DNA of 64,000 nucleotides from Rostratula benghalensis (taxonomy: Eukaryota; Chordata; Aves; Charadriiformes; Rostratulidae), in contig VXAI01000138.1 in NCBI GenBank assembly GCA_013399305.1, positions 248,001-312,000 of the forward strand, in the 5' to 3' direction. The notes under the pieces were generated by a model. The model searched no databases and was not told the origin of the DNA. It saw only the letters and a program-made list of their open reading frames with translations. Of this stretch, positions 22,999 to 35,200 are shown in pieces. A program made the translations under genes and the position numbers. Positions within the stretch are counted from its first letter, which is position 1, and each line of letters starts with the position of its first letter.

Positions 22999-25387
22999 CT
23001 GAAAATAAAAAGAAAACATAAAATTAGAATATGTTATGACTTATGAGAATTGTAGAAAAGAAAATACTTTCAAACATGCTCACATTTCACAGGTGTTTCA
23101 CAGTGTACAGCAATACCTTCGTCTTCACAATAGCATTTTCAGCCCATGAGTGTACGTTCTGCCTCTGCCTTCTCCTCACTCACAAATGAAACCGAGCCTG
23201 TCAGTTCCCCTCTCAAAGTCAGCAATATAGTGTCTGTGAAATAACCTCTGATCACATTTAAATTCAGGTGGCAGATGTCAAGAATGTTTGGCCTCAAACC
23301 TTTGGTGTTGGATGAACTCGGCAGGCTGGGCCATTCAAGCTGTGACTGTGGCACCGAATCCTTCGCCACAGGGAGGCACTCTCCAACAAGAGGACACGAG
23401 TAAACGGGAGATTCCAGTCCACTTCCATCCCAACACCATTATTTCTTCTTCCTCCATAATCTGAAACCCTGATGCTCAACTCCCCTACAGTTTTTCCCAC
23501 ACTCCCAACACTAACTCCTGAGTAGCAAGCTTTTATATTAAAATTAACAAATCACTCAAAACAGCTCTGCAAGGCAGGTAGATAGGATTAATCCCATTTT
23601 GTTGATGGGAAAAGTAAATCACAAAAGTGAAGAGAATTAATGGAACTGATGTCTCGATCTGTGATTAGAGCTTACCAGCGTGGTGGTACAATGGCACTAG
23701 AACAAGAAATGAAAGACAGGGATAGAACACATGGAAAGGGTAATTAAATAACACTATGGAAGAGCATTTTCTTTACCATGAATCTTGGGTCTCTCATTCC
23801 CGGAGCTCTGGTCACCCAGGGTACCAAATAAGTGATGAAAAATCATACGTTTTAAAAAAGGTAAGTTCATGATAATTCATCTTTCAACCCTTTCTTAACA
23901 ACATCAGTTAGAATCACTGAAACTGCCAGGAACAAAGATGCAGTCCTTGTCACTCCAAGGTAGGCAGACCGTTGGAGACTACAAATGTCACTGTACTTCA
24001 GGGACTCAATGTCAATGTTTGAAACAGTTCTGTTTAGGTAACTGTGTACAGAAAGTAAAGTAAATTAACTTTCCATATTAGCAAAGTTCTGAGGAAAACA
24101 GAGAGTTTGGAACATTAAGGCTTATTTAACCACGATCTAGCTACAAATAAATAATGTATTTGTCCAGAGGCAAAATGCAGATGTTAGTATATTATCTAAA
24201 GATTCAAAGGCAAGTGCATTGACTTTTGCTTTCTGATTACATTGCTCAAAATCACATTATTTTCTTTACATAAACCTGTCTTGTGTACAGTCTTTTAAGC
24301 AGCTTTTTACATCCTGCATAATAAACTTCACTGTATCAGACCTTTTGTTTATTTTGTCAGCCTCTGTCAGTGTCTTTTTAAGATGATCTTTTTGCTCCCT
24401 CCTTTACTGCTGCAAGACTTTACTCTGATGCCTAAATCATAAATACCTCAGGATGCAGACTTTCAGTTTCTGAAAACAATACTCCCGGTTATTCTGATTT
24501 ACCCCAAAGTGGCAATTCCGAATATGGTCTTCAGGGCTTAAAGCCTTATCTCTTTTTAACATGAGGGAAAGAAATATCCAGAAACATCGAACCCCAAACT
24601 TCTCTCTACAACAGAAACATATTTATTGATTTTTACAAAGTCCTGTATCTAGCCTGTGACAGAACAGACTTACAATAATATTATATGTTGGCAAGGTGTG
24701 TGTGCGTGCAACGTTACTGGTGATTCCATTTAGCTTGAGTTAAGGTTAGACACGTCAGGCTGCAGTGGAGGAGTCAGCTGCAATGTAAAAGCAATAGCTG
24801 TAGTGTTCCTATGCCCACTATGAAATGCTGCAGAGCATAAGTTTAATAAAGCAAAACAGGCTCAGGGGAATAGAAGAACATCAGAAAAGCAGCACTACTC
24901 AATTAGATCAGCAGTAGTAAAAATGGAAACAGATTGAGCAATATATTTCATAGGGCACAATGTATATATTTTTTACCAAAAGTCTCCAGCCTTTGAATGA
25001 AGAGGCATTGACCCTCAGAAGTATAATTTCACCATAGGAAGACAGACACATTTCCCTTTAAGAAATTATGGAACTTTTGGGAAAGAAAAGTAATTTTTTC
25101 CATCATGTCTTTTTGGTACAGAAGGTCACGCTGTACAAGTCGGATGGGTCTTATGGTCATTCATGATGTCAGCTTTGCTGAGGCAAATCTTTTGTCTCCA
25201 AAAAGGGGTACTGGCTTTGCGACATTATTATGAAGTGAGAGCTGTTCAATCACTTTAGTGGGTTTTTTTATGATTTTTTTGAAGAGTGAGGTGTTTGTTC
25301 TTTCTGCTTTTTAGGCTTTTGTTTGTCCCCACCATAATTTTGCAGAACAGAATGACAAACTGTTAAGTATAGAAGAAAACAAAATTC

Positions 25388-25410
25388 AATTATAACTTCA
25401 AGTTATAATT
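25388..25410. repeat. 23-bp palindrome (11-bp arms, 1-nt centre)
   Basis: AATTATAACTT, a central C, then AAGTTATAATT: perfect arms in an AT-rich context. It is short and may be chance. Confidence 0.8.
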
Positions 25411-25624
25411 CTTTCTCTTGGAAAAGATACTCTAGAAGAAATTACAACTAATCTCTCTATTTCAAGCCACTGGTCTATCCCACCTTGCTACCTCCTGTGG
25501 CTACCAGGAGGCAGCATGTATACATGGGAATATGTTCTACTTGAAACCGAAAGGCTATTGCCTGGAACGGATATTCTTTGCAAATTTTTACTAGAGCCCA
25601 TGCTGAGAGAAATAGTTTTATTGC

Positions 25625-25630
25625 ACTTGC
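25625..25630 (-). other. Non-canonical GC 5' splice site of intron 2
   Basis: The junction is AACAG followed by GCAAGT. All positions except the T-to-C change at intron base 2 match the ideal donor (CAG, then GTAAGT), as is typical of functional GC-AG introns. The frame across exons 2 and 3 requires this cut. Confidence 0.9.
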
Positions 25631-25779
25631 CTGTTAAGATAGACACGTTTTTCTGTTAGCTGACCATTGCCATGGTTTGGATCTTCATATGGTTCATTCT
25701 GCACCACTTCCACACCTTCACCTCGGTCGCTCTGCTCATGGCTGTGCTTGCTTATCATGTACAGCTGTCCAATTCTGTA
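25631..25779 (-). CDS. PITPNC1: PITPNC1 exon 2 (residues 17-65 and part of 66)
   Basis: The exon has 149 nt, enters in phase 0 after the acceptor TGCTTTGCAG, and encodes YRIGQLYMISKHSHEQSDRG and onward to TEKRVYLN. It carries the conserved lipid-headgroup residues T58 and K60 (PITP-alpha T59 and K61; family knowledge). It ends in AACAG with two bases of the Ser66 codon. The following intron bases are GCAAGT, so the donor is GC, not GT. The next GT, 4 nt further on, would shift the frame; only the GC junction restores AAC-AGC-AAA-CTG (N-S-K-L) across to exon 3, as the family requires. Confidence 0.95.
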
Positions 25780-28419
25780 CTGCAAAGCATAATCAAGAAC
25801 AATGTATAAGCTTTATGTAATACACATGTATTCGAAAGCCAATGTCATACAATGATATAGTGGTATGTGCAAATAAAAGGTACTTCAAGGGCAAAACCCA
25901 GTATTTTGCATGTTCATTTAGACCTGTGAATTGTGGTCCTCCCATTCTCTTACTAAGTCCAAGTTGCCACTTGTGGAAAAAATAACAAGACCCATGTGCA
26001 TACAGATGTAAAGAATGAAGCCAATCCTTTATTTTTAGACTGTATGTCAAAGTAAGAAAGTTAAAAATAAACAATTAGTCTACTGCTTCCATGTATTGAC
26101 ATGGAAGAGAATTTTAACTGAACTCCAGAAGTTCTGTGGGACACAGGATTCTTCCATAATGCCAACATGGTACCAAATAATGAAGCACTGCAAAAAGATT
26201 CGGGATAACTACTGCTGATTCACAGAAATAGGAGGGTCAGCTCTTAAGGAAAAAAAAACAACACAAAACCATGTAGACTGTAAGTCCTTCCAAAAAGAAG
26301 TTTGAGATGAGTGATTTGGCAGTATTATTAAAATTAATTTAAGCACTTAAATGATGTTTTTTCTGTAGGTTATTGAGATACTAAAGAAGCCAAAATCCAA
26401 GAGGGTTGACTCAATGTTGCTATCACAGAAAAATAAATTGTACCAGCAATCAATTATTTTTTTTCTCAGTTGTGTGCATCTACACTAGGGCTTTTGCCTC
26501 CACAGAAATATACAAAACATATATCCCTGAACCTTCATTAGCAAAGATTTTAAAGTAAAATTGTACTTTCCCACACATTTTCTGGTTTGAGATTTTATTC
26601 TTGTTTAAATTCTTTCCACATTCTTGAACACACCATGGTTCTTGCAACAACCTGTCTTTGGACCTATCCAGTTTTCTCCATGTGGATCCCTCTCTCCCTT
26701 TAGGCATATACATGGTAATCAATTCAATCACATCATTCACTTCAAATGCAAAGAACAACCTGTTAATTTAGAGAATGCCTGAGCTACTACACAAGCTGCC
26801 AAGTACTAGCTCAGCATAAGCAAACAAAAGCATAGTGACAGTCTGACCTCAGAAAACTCTATGAGATTCATGTGGTTATTACATATTATTTAGAGCAGTC
26901 CTACCACATACTTTTAAAAGCCCCCAAAACCCAAATAAAAAGAGCAATTAGCTGGGAAAAAAAACCCCAAACCATCACAGATCTTATTAACAACTGCCAA
27001 CAAGACAGTCTTACTATAGAAAACGATAAGGAGTAGGATCACAGAGGGGTTCCTACAGAAGTTCTTAAATTCCACAGAACCCCATTTCATTCCCCTGGAG
27101 CAGGCATGACATATGAGAGCATGAGATTTAGAACTGGGATCTCACAGGATCATTCTCTATGGGGACAGGCATTTCCTGTCTCCTGGAGCTGAATGGACAC
27201 CAGCCACACACCGCAACGGTGAAGCAAATGATTTGCATCAGTTCAAAGGCACGTTTTTGATAATTCCAAAGCACAAAAAATGCCTCAAGTTTATAAGAAG
27301 GGGGATGAGGTACCTTGTTGATCCAATTATCTATCTCAGTCTACTGAGTCCTTTTCTTCTCTGTCTCATCATATTTAGATATTTTGTCCTAATCTTCAAG
27401 GCTCTGAAGAGCAAGAGTCCTCACACATTCTTTTTAACTAAAAAAACTCTCATCTCTTTTTCACTAACAATAAATAAATGAATTGATACAGAGGCAAGGC
27501 AAAGTTTGTGGACAGAGGTGGTATATTTTATTTGATCAACTAGTACAGTTGGAAAAAGGACAACTTTCGGACAAATTAACCTGTTCTTCAGGATGGAAGT
27601 CAAAGCAACACACTTCAATGCTGAATGCAAGTTGAGAAAAAATGCTTTGCCTTTAATTAGATATGTATCAATTAGACCACCCAAGAGTAAAGATGCTTAC
27701 TGCCTGTGGAGTGATGTTAGAAAAGAGGAAAGGTGATAAGGTGCTTATCCTCTAATAAAAAGAAGGAGATCAGTTATTTACAGCCTGTGGAACACAAACA
27801 GGTTAAGTGAGGAGAGGGGAGAGTAATTACAATTTGCTATAAAGCAAATATTTCTACTGAGATCTCTATTGGGATTTTTGTTATACCATAAAGTTATGAC
27901 TTTTAGTTGCCATAGACATCTCTGTGAAGTACTTCTTGATTGCACATATCAATGCATACTGACACAGTCCTTCGCAATTTTGTTATCAATTTTAATGGTC
28001 AAAGAAAGACCTCTTGGTTTCTGCTAGAAATACTGGCTCAGAAACATCAAGTCAAATGTACATTCACACTGACAACTAACAACGGGGTAGCACTAAAGCA
28101 CTTATTTGATCCAGCATCATGAATCAGGTATTCACCTGTAACACCACCGAGTTTTGCTAACAGAGAGTGTTGCTCTTTCCTGGACCCGTACTACGACAAA
28201 ATGCTAGCAAAATACCAAATCACAGTGCCTCTAAATGGAGTGGCTGAGCTGCATACCCGCTGCACTCTTCAGATGATGATCAGGGTTGTCCAGATTGTTT
28301 TACAGATGTTGCAGTCAGGTTCTACTTCTCTGATAAGGCTCAAAATCACACACACTCCAATTATACCTAAGATCTCACAGAAGGTATCTAAGGCAGCTCA
28401 GCATGGTGCTTCTCACTGG

Positions 28420-29206
28420 GGAGATGCTGGAGGAAACAGAAGGGACTGCAACTGGTGCTGGATAATAGCAGTTCCTATTGGGAGGAATAACTCCATTCAC
28501 CAGTACATGTTGGGGGCTGACCTGCTGGAGAGCAGCTCTGAGGAAAAAACACCTGGGCATCCTGGTGGACAACAGCAATGCACCTTTGTGGCCCAGAAGG
28601 CCAATGGCATCCTGGGGTGCATCAAGAAGAGTGTGACCAGCAGGTCGAGGGAGGTCATCCTGCCCCTGTGCTCTGCCCTGCTGAGGTCCCATCTGGAGCA
28701 CTGGGTCCATTTCTGGGCTCCCCAGTTCAAGAGATGACAGGGAACTGCCGGAGAGGGTACAGCAGAGGATCACAAAGTTGATAAGGGGCCTGGAGCACCT
28801 CTCTTAGGAGGAAAGCCTGAGGGACTTGAGTCTCCTTAGTCTGGAGAAGAGAAGACTGGGGTGGGGGGGGGAATCTGATCAACTCCTATAAATACTTCAA
28901 GGGTGGATGTCAAGACGATGGGGCCAGTCTTTTTTCAGTGGTGCCCAGTGACAGGACAAGAAGTACAAACTTGTACATAACAAGTTCCACCTAAACATGA
29001 GGAGGAACTTCTTTACTTTGAGAATGGCAGAGCACTGGAACAGGCTGTCCAGAAAGGTGGTGGAATCTCTGTCACTGGAGACATTTAAAACCTGCCTGGA
29101 CAAGTTCCTGTACAACTTGCTCTAGGTGGACCTGCTTTGGCAGGGGGGGTGGACTGGATGATCTCCAGAGGTCCCTTCCCACCCCATATCATTCTGTGAT
29201 ACGGTT
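28420..29206 (+). mobile_element. CR1 LINE 3' fragment, about 0.79 kb, plus strand
   Basis: CR1 landmarks in order: ACTGCAACTGGTGCTGGATA, GCTGACCTGCTGGAGAGCAG, GGCCAATGGCATCCTGGGGT, GGTCGAGGGAGGTCATCCTG, CTGGGCTCCCCAGTTCAAGA, TTTTCAGTGGTGCCCAGTGA, AACATGAGGAGGAACTTCTT, AGCACTGGAACAGGCTGTCC and GATCTCCAGAGGTCCCTTCC, ending ATCATTCTGTGATACGG. It spans the C-terminal end of ORF2 and the short 3' UTR, is 5'-truncated, and carries frame-breaking changes such as an early TGA in the segment near 28735. It lies opposite in orientation to PITPNC1. The left boundary is soft; similarity is certain from about 28490. Confidence 0.92.
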
Positions 29207-32200
29207 GGTCACCTCTCCCCAGGAAATGACTTTCCACACCTACAGATCTGACATCAGACATCTGATCCATCTGACATCAGCAGGAAATAGCCATCTTTCA
29301 TAACTATTGAAATGACTGTGTATTCCTGTTAGAAACAGTAGTATTCTGCAAAAGAAATGTACTTTTACATGAACTTGAAAGAAGGTAGCTGAACTTCCTT
29401 GTGTGCTGTTCATTTGCTTTTGTCTGCTTTATAAAATGTTAATATAATTCCAGAGCAGAATGAAAATAGAGTTAACTTCTGAAATTATAGTACTTTATAA
29501 AACTGAGGAGTACAGAACTATTATTTCAGATAAAATATTTTTTTTTAAAGTGTGTATTTATATTTACATTAATAAAATCCAAAGCAAAGATGCGTTGTTT
29601 AGAACTTGATGAAATTTAAATGCCTGCAAAAAAAAGTCACAGGTCTTTCTAAGTTTCTATTGATATTATAGAGAAATACCACTTAAGAAACACTTTACAG
29701 TAGCAAATGATACTTATTATTCCTGCAAGGATAAAAATGATGTGCCACTATTATTTACGTTGTTCTGTGACAATCTGAATGTCTGTGTTCATAGCTGTAA
29801 GGTAATTTTCCAAGACCATATGCTGTTTCAAGGAAGTCAGTAAAATGTCACGCAGTGGTGCTTTATTTGAATTTGGTTCTGGAAGAAAGCTCTTTGTTTG
29901 AAAACTCTTCAGTTTCGTAGCAGAAATTTTCTTCAATATCAAAGGAAGAACTTCAGTAACAAATGCACTGAATGTGGAATTATTGGAATGTTGTGCATAT
30001 TAGGAGTTTTGGCACATAAGAGACAAGGTCTATTTAGCAACAGTATATATTCAATTGATTTTGTATAAAATTGTGAAAATAGAATAACGTTTTTTGTGTT
30101 CTTGAGATCAGGATGGGGAGGACAAAAAAGGGTGAGGTCCACCCTACACATCTTTTATTTGCAGAACTCCCATTGTCTTCAGCAGAAGCTGCACAAGAAA
30201 TCCTTGAACAAACACGTCTGAAGTTTTTTCAGCCTGACTGACTATTGCGCGGTTTTTGATCTAATATTAATCTTACACAGTACAGCCTTTCAAACCTCAC
30301 GTGGAATGCAAAAAGTAACATTCTCTCACAGGAGAAATTACACCAAAGCTAACCATAATCTGAATTTTTTATACCAGTACTTGAAGTTCTTACCTGAATG
30401 CTCACGGGAAACATAACAGATTTACCATTGGTTTCATCCTACCTGGCAATTTTCATATTCAAAAGAATTACGAACCCTTTCATCTCCTTTTACTTTTCTA
30501 TAACTAGACTAAACCATCAGGGATAGTGCTGTGTCAGTAGTGAAAACTCTCCCAGCAGTCAGAAGATGGAGTCCAGAAGATGCTGGATATCTTTTATACA
30601 TATTAAAAGTAATGGCTGTTCAGCATACTGCATTTTGACAATGAAAAGTATTTCTCACACAGTGATTCATGCTTAAACATGCCAGTGGCTTCTAGTCCTG
30701 CCCTCAGAAAACTGCAAAGGGTAAACAGAGAAAAAGAAGAAAACCAGGAACACGGAAACTGAAACATGTAGTAATGTGCTCCTTTGCAGATGCAGCAATA
30801 AAGGGCATAGTCCTGCTTCCTTCATCAAAAAAAAGGGTGTTTTCAGTCAATGCCATGGGTATTTTGGCATTGACCTCTGTTCAGTAAAGATTTACTTCTA
30901 GCAAGAAAAGACAATGAATCAGCTTCATTGTCATTTTTATCTGTCTAGCTGCACTGACTCCAAGGACATTGATTATAGCAAAACAGTAGCAATTTTATTA
31001 AGGAAATCTGATTTATAGAGTGCTGCCTCATTAATAGAAAACAATCTTAATACTGACTGATATGTTTCTGATTTATATTCAAGTCATAGTCTTTGGAAAA
31101 CTATTTGTATGCTCTGTGGTGAATGTTCCAAGATTTCATTTCAGGCCATTTTTTTAACTAGAAGATTAATAGAAATATTATTCAGCACTTGTATAATAAT
31201 TCCCATGTTTAGAATTATTTAAAACAAGTTCTGATTATTCCTCAAAGTACCACTGTAAGACAGGCATGGTGATCCCCAGGTAAGTTACTTGTCCAGACGT
31301 GCATAACTTGTCACCACAAGCAATCTCGTAAGAGCAATTTTACAGAGATATTTTACATCTGGAATGACTTCTTTGAAAATGCACTTCCTTGAGTAAATAC
31401 CTTTGTTTAGGAGGATACACGCCTATTGTGCTATTTGTTTGGATGTTAGAAAGCATTGTTTGCAGGTCTTGATTGAGACATAAGACCCACATGGCCACAA
31501 ATACGAAAAATTATGGTTAGGATTGCAGACAGACAGAGAAAGCATTATCCTGATTATATTTTTGATTAATTGAAACAGAAATTAAATTAGTACCTCAACA
31601 TGAATATAGATATCTGTGATAGAACAGGGAATTTTAACCTCAGTCTACTAATTTCCAGCTCAGAGCTTTTACCACAAGACACACCTGTAATTTAAAAAAA
31701 ATTTAAACAGTAATTACTTAAACAGAAGTGGTTTCTCTTATCTCACTCACTGACTATAAATCCTTCACATTATTATTGTTATTAGACATCCTTCTGACTG
31801 CCTTCTGAAACTGGTGAAGCCTAATGCATCCTGATGCTCATCTGGAGGTTAAAGCCAAGCCCTCACATGTGGGCAATTGTAAGACTGGCTGATGGAGCAC
31901 CCAGATTGTGCCTTCTGATCCCCAATGTGTAAATGATGATTCATAGCTATTAAGAATAATTGAAGAAAAATGTTTTTCATGACACAGGCTTCAGGTTCTG
32001 ACAAGGTGATTTGTCTTCCTTGTTATTAACATTCCTAGGTTGGTTTTAACTAGCATGGAGGAATGCACGATGTGCTGGGAATTGATGCTTCATGCACTGG
32101 TGGATTTGCATCAGCTCCTGCTTGACCTGCTTTTTGAATTACATTTTGATTTGGTTTGGGTTTGTTTCAGTTGGACTTCTGGCTCTAAGAGCAACCACAT

Positions 32201-35200
32201 GGCAAGCAACAGAAGCAAATATCTCTCCTGCCTGATAGTACACATTAACTTTGAAGTTTTACTGCAGGACACTGCTAAGTAGGGAAATTAGTCAGTCTTG
32301 TAATCATCGCAGAGTTAGAAAAAAATTTGCCACTGAAATAATCATTCCTTTTGCCTAGATAGCCATGCACAAGAAAGAAAGAAATTCACTGTAAATTCGA
32401 ACTTGGAAGCCTCTCTTACGTAGTGTAACTTATCAGTGTGAAGATAGCAGTTTATATTTCTGAAATTGTAATTTTCCTGGTAAAGTAACTATTTTGTGGG
32501 CCAGGGTCATGTGAAAGGAGCATGGCTGCTTTTGACTGCTCAGAGAACCTGCAGGGAAAGCGTGCATAGTGAGCAGAGAACACAGAAGAGGGGTTTCTGA
32601 GAGAGCAGTGTAGTGCCTAGCAGAGCTGCCCAGACCACAACTGAACAGATATTAAATCTCCTTTAGCCTGGCTGAATAGCACTGTGGAGTCTACACTAGT
32701 ATGTTATTTATCTTCTAGGTTCTAAGCTGTTTAGAGCAAACTTGGCACATAACAGATGCAAAAGAATTAATGTTAAACATTTCAAAGTTATTTTTTCTAT
32801 AGATGATTTTATGTGATTAATGCCAGTACTGCTTAGGACAGTAATCTGTGTAAAACTTCCTTCACCAATTGAATGGTAAAGATTAAATTTCTGGCCAAAT
32901 CCTGTCCCTATCACAGAATGTCCACTGCCTCATCACAGTAGAAATGAGGGAACCAACTTTGGCTGTGTAGTAATTTGTCTGTCTAGTAGTCCATAGACTA
33001 AATTAAAGCTAAGACAGGAAACCAAACGAACTGCCAGGAAGGCAACAGTAACTTCTGAACTAGCACACAATGAATGGTTTCACATAATTTTATTAAAAAA
33101 ACCCAACAGCTAGATGAACAAGTCTCATAGAAAGCTTTAGCAGGAAGGCAATAATAACAACTACAAACATCTAGGCTCTGAAATTTGAGTGTAAATAAGA
33201 TGTACTGGTGTGATTTGAGGACCTAGAAGACCGTACAAGTAATTTAGTGGTATAAATGTCACTTACCCTAGTAATATATAAGGAATCTGACCAGTTCAGG
33301 TTTAGAGTTGAACTAAATTTTTTTTCTTTCAATTAATTCCTGCATGCATCTGTGATTCACAATGCAGTACACATCTGCTGACTTGCATCAGCAGTCTTCT
33401 TTAGTATTGCCAAATTCATGGGAACATGCTTTTCTAGCCTCACAAACAAACAGTTACAGCAGGAACAGTTGATTTCTGCATGCTGTGAAGTGCCATTCTT
33501 ACTGTTTTCATGTTTTCTTTGCTTTTTCAAGGGAGAAATTACATCCTTAAGATACTTTATTAGTTTAAATTCCTATGAATGACAGTTTGGCAGCAACACA
33601 TTGGATGTTCAGAAAAACAGTATCCCCTAGTATTTTCAGCTAAAGAAATGTGATCTACTCTATATTTGCAGTGCCTTGGCACATAATGTCTTACAACCTA
33701 AATGAGTGATACTGAAATCAACAAGAACAGGTCCAGATCTGTGGTTAATAAATGTACAATGAAAATTAAAATAAATGAAAACTAAGTTGCAATTTTTCAG
33801 CTTTCACGCAATCATTTTCCAAAATGTAGCTCATGTCCTGTTCAAATGCTTGTAATTTTATGTTTCTACACCAGCTGTGCTATTGAAGAAAGCCAGCTGT
33901 TTTGTACAGGCTCATACAATTTTTAAGCATCAGTTTTTATTAACATTATTTTACAGTTTTACAGGTTAAATTTTCCAACCATTTACACTACGTGCTTTTT
34001 ACATAAATACTAATAGTATTCTATTATTTAGATTTATGAAGATACGTATATTTCCTACAAAGGACACATATAAATTTTCAAGAGGCTGTGGAAAATGTCC
34101 TCTTGTCAAAAGCAGAAAGAACAGCTAGGAGGAACTTACTGTGTACCTTGACCACTTCTATCCAGTCTATCAGCAACGTGTTCTGAAATGCTCTTCAGAT
34201 CTACCAGTCCTTATTTATCAGTACCCGACTCTAAGGCTCAAATATGCCTTGCCTTAATTACATTACAAATTGCCTTTCAGACACAATTCACTTTGCACTA
34301 CAGTGCAAAACTGGTTTGATAACTATCAAATACTCCTGATGGTTTTTTCTAAGTCAATCCAAATGAACATTTTGTTAACCACAATACATTCATGAGATGC
34401 AAGTCAACTTGGAAGGCTGAAGTTCAAGGGTCCATATAGTAAGTCTCTTAAAATTTTAACTCGGAATGCAGTAAAGTGAAGCACAACTTCAACATAATTT
34501 TTGTCAAGGTTACTTTTTCATAACCCAAACTCTTCCTGATATTCCAGGAAAATACTGTTTCCATTTCAGACATTCCAAGAAAAGTCAGAATGGAAAATCA
34601 TTGGCTTCCTTCTCAATTGCTGTCACCAATCTCTTTTCAGCAGCCTGCACTGACCCTGTGTACAGGCAGACACATGAATCTATTTCGCTCACAGTGAAAA
34701 GTAACATCCTCCATGGATTAACGATAATAGGGCAAACTTCTCAGTCACTAAGCCAGACAGCAAAAAAGGATATGCATTTTTCTATTAAAATAAACAAGAT
34801 CTGGGGGAAGAAAAGAAACTGAACTTGTGTGTCATGCATATCAAACACATTTTTGTTGGCTGGAGAGAGGAAGTGCTGGGGACAGCCAGACAATGCAGTG
34901 CATCAAAGGGCTTGAGCTGCAAAGCTAAGATTGGGCACAAAAATTAAGTTATCTGAAGTGCAGGATTTGAAAAAAAAATTCAACTCATCTCAGTTTAAGC
35001 TGAAAGTACTCAGAGCTGCATACATCCTTTGACCTTTTCAAAATTCAATAGAGTGCAGAGATGAACTTGGGAGTTTGGTTTAAGTATAAATAGACCAAAC
35101 ATACATGCCATGTATTCATACTTTTAGAAGTTATAGTTATTTTGCTTTTTGCATGGCTAATGGTATTTGCTTAATGTTTAAGTAGAACTTATTTCTCTGC

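Larger units (their letters stand above)
22999..25630 (-). other. PITPNC1 intron 2 (2,632 nt), GC-AG type
   Basis: On the transcript strand the intron begins GCAAGT after AACAG and ends ATTTTCAG. It is AT-rich and contains a 23-bp palindrome at 25388-25410. No repeat family or other gene is recognised. Confidence 0.9.

Noticed and set aside
25621..25627. Alternative GT donor for exon 2 four bases into the intron
   Set aside because: It would add GCAA and shift the reading frame out of the conserved NSKLPSW continuation in exon 3.
28375..28773. Overlapping open frames on both strands
   Set aside because: All lie within the sense CR1 copy. The plus frames are broken pieces of the decayed ORF2 end; the minus frames are antisense.
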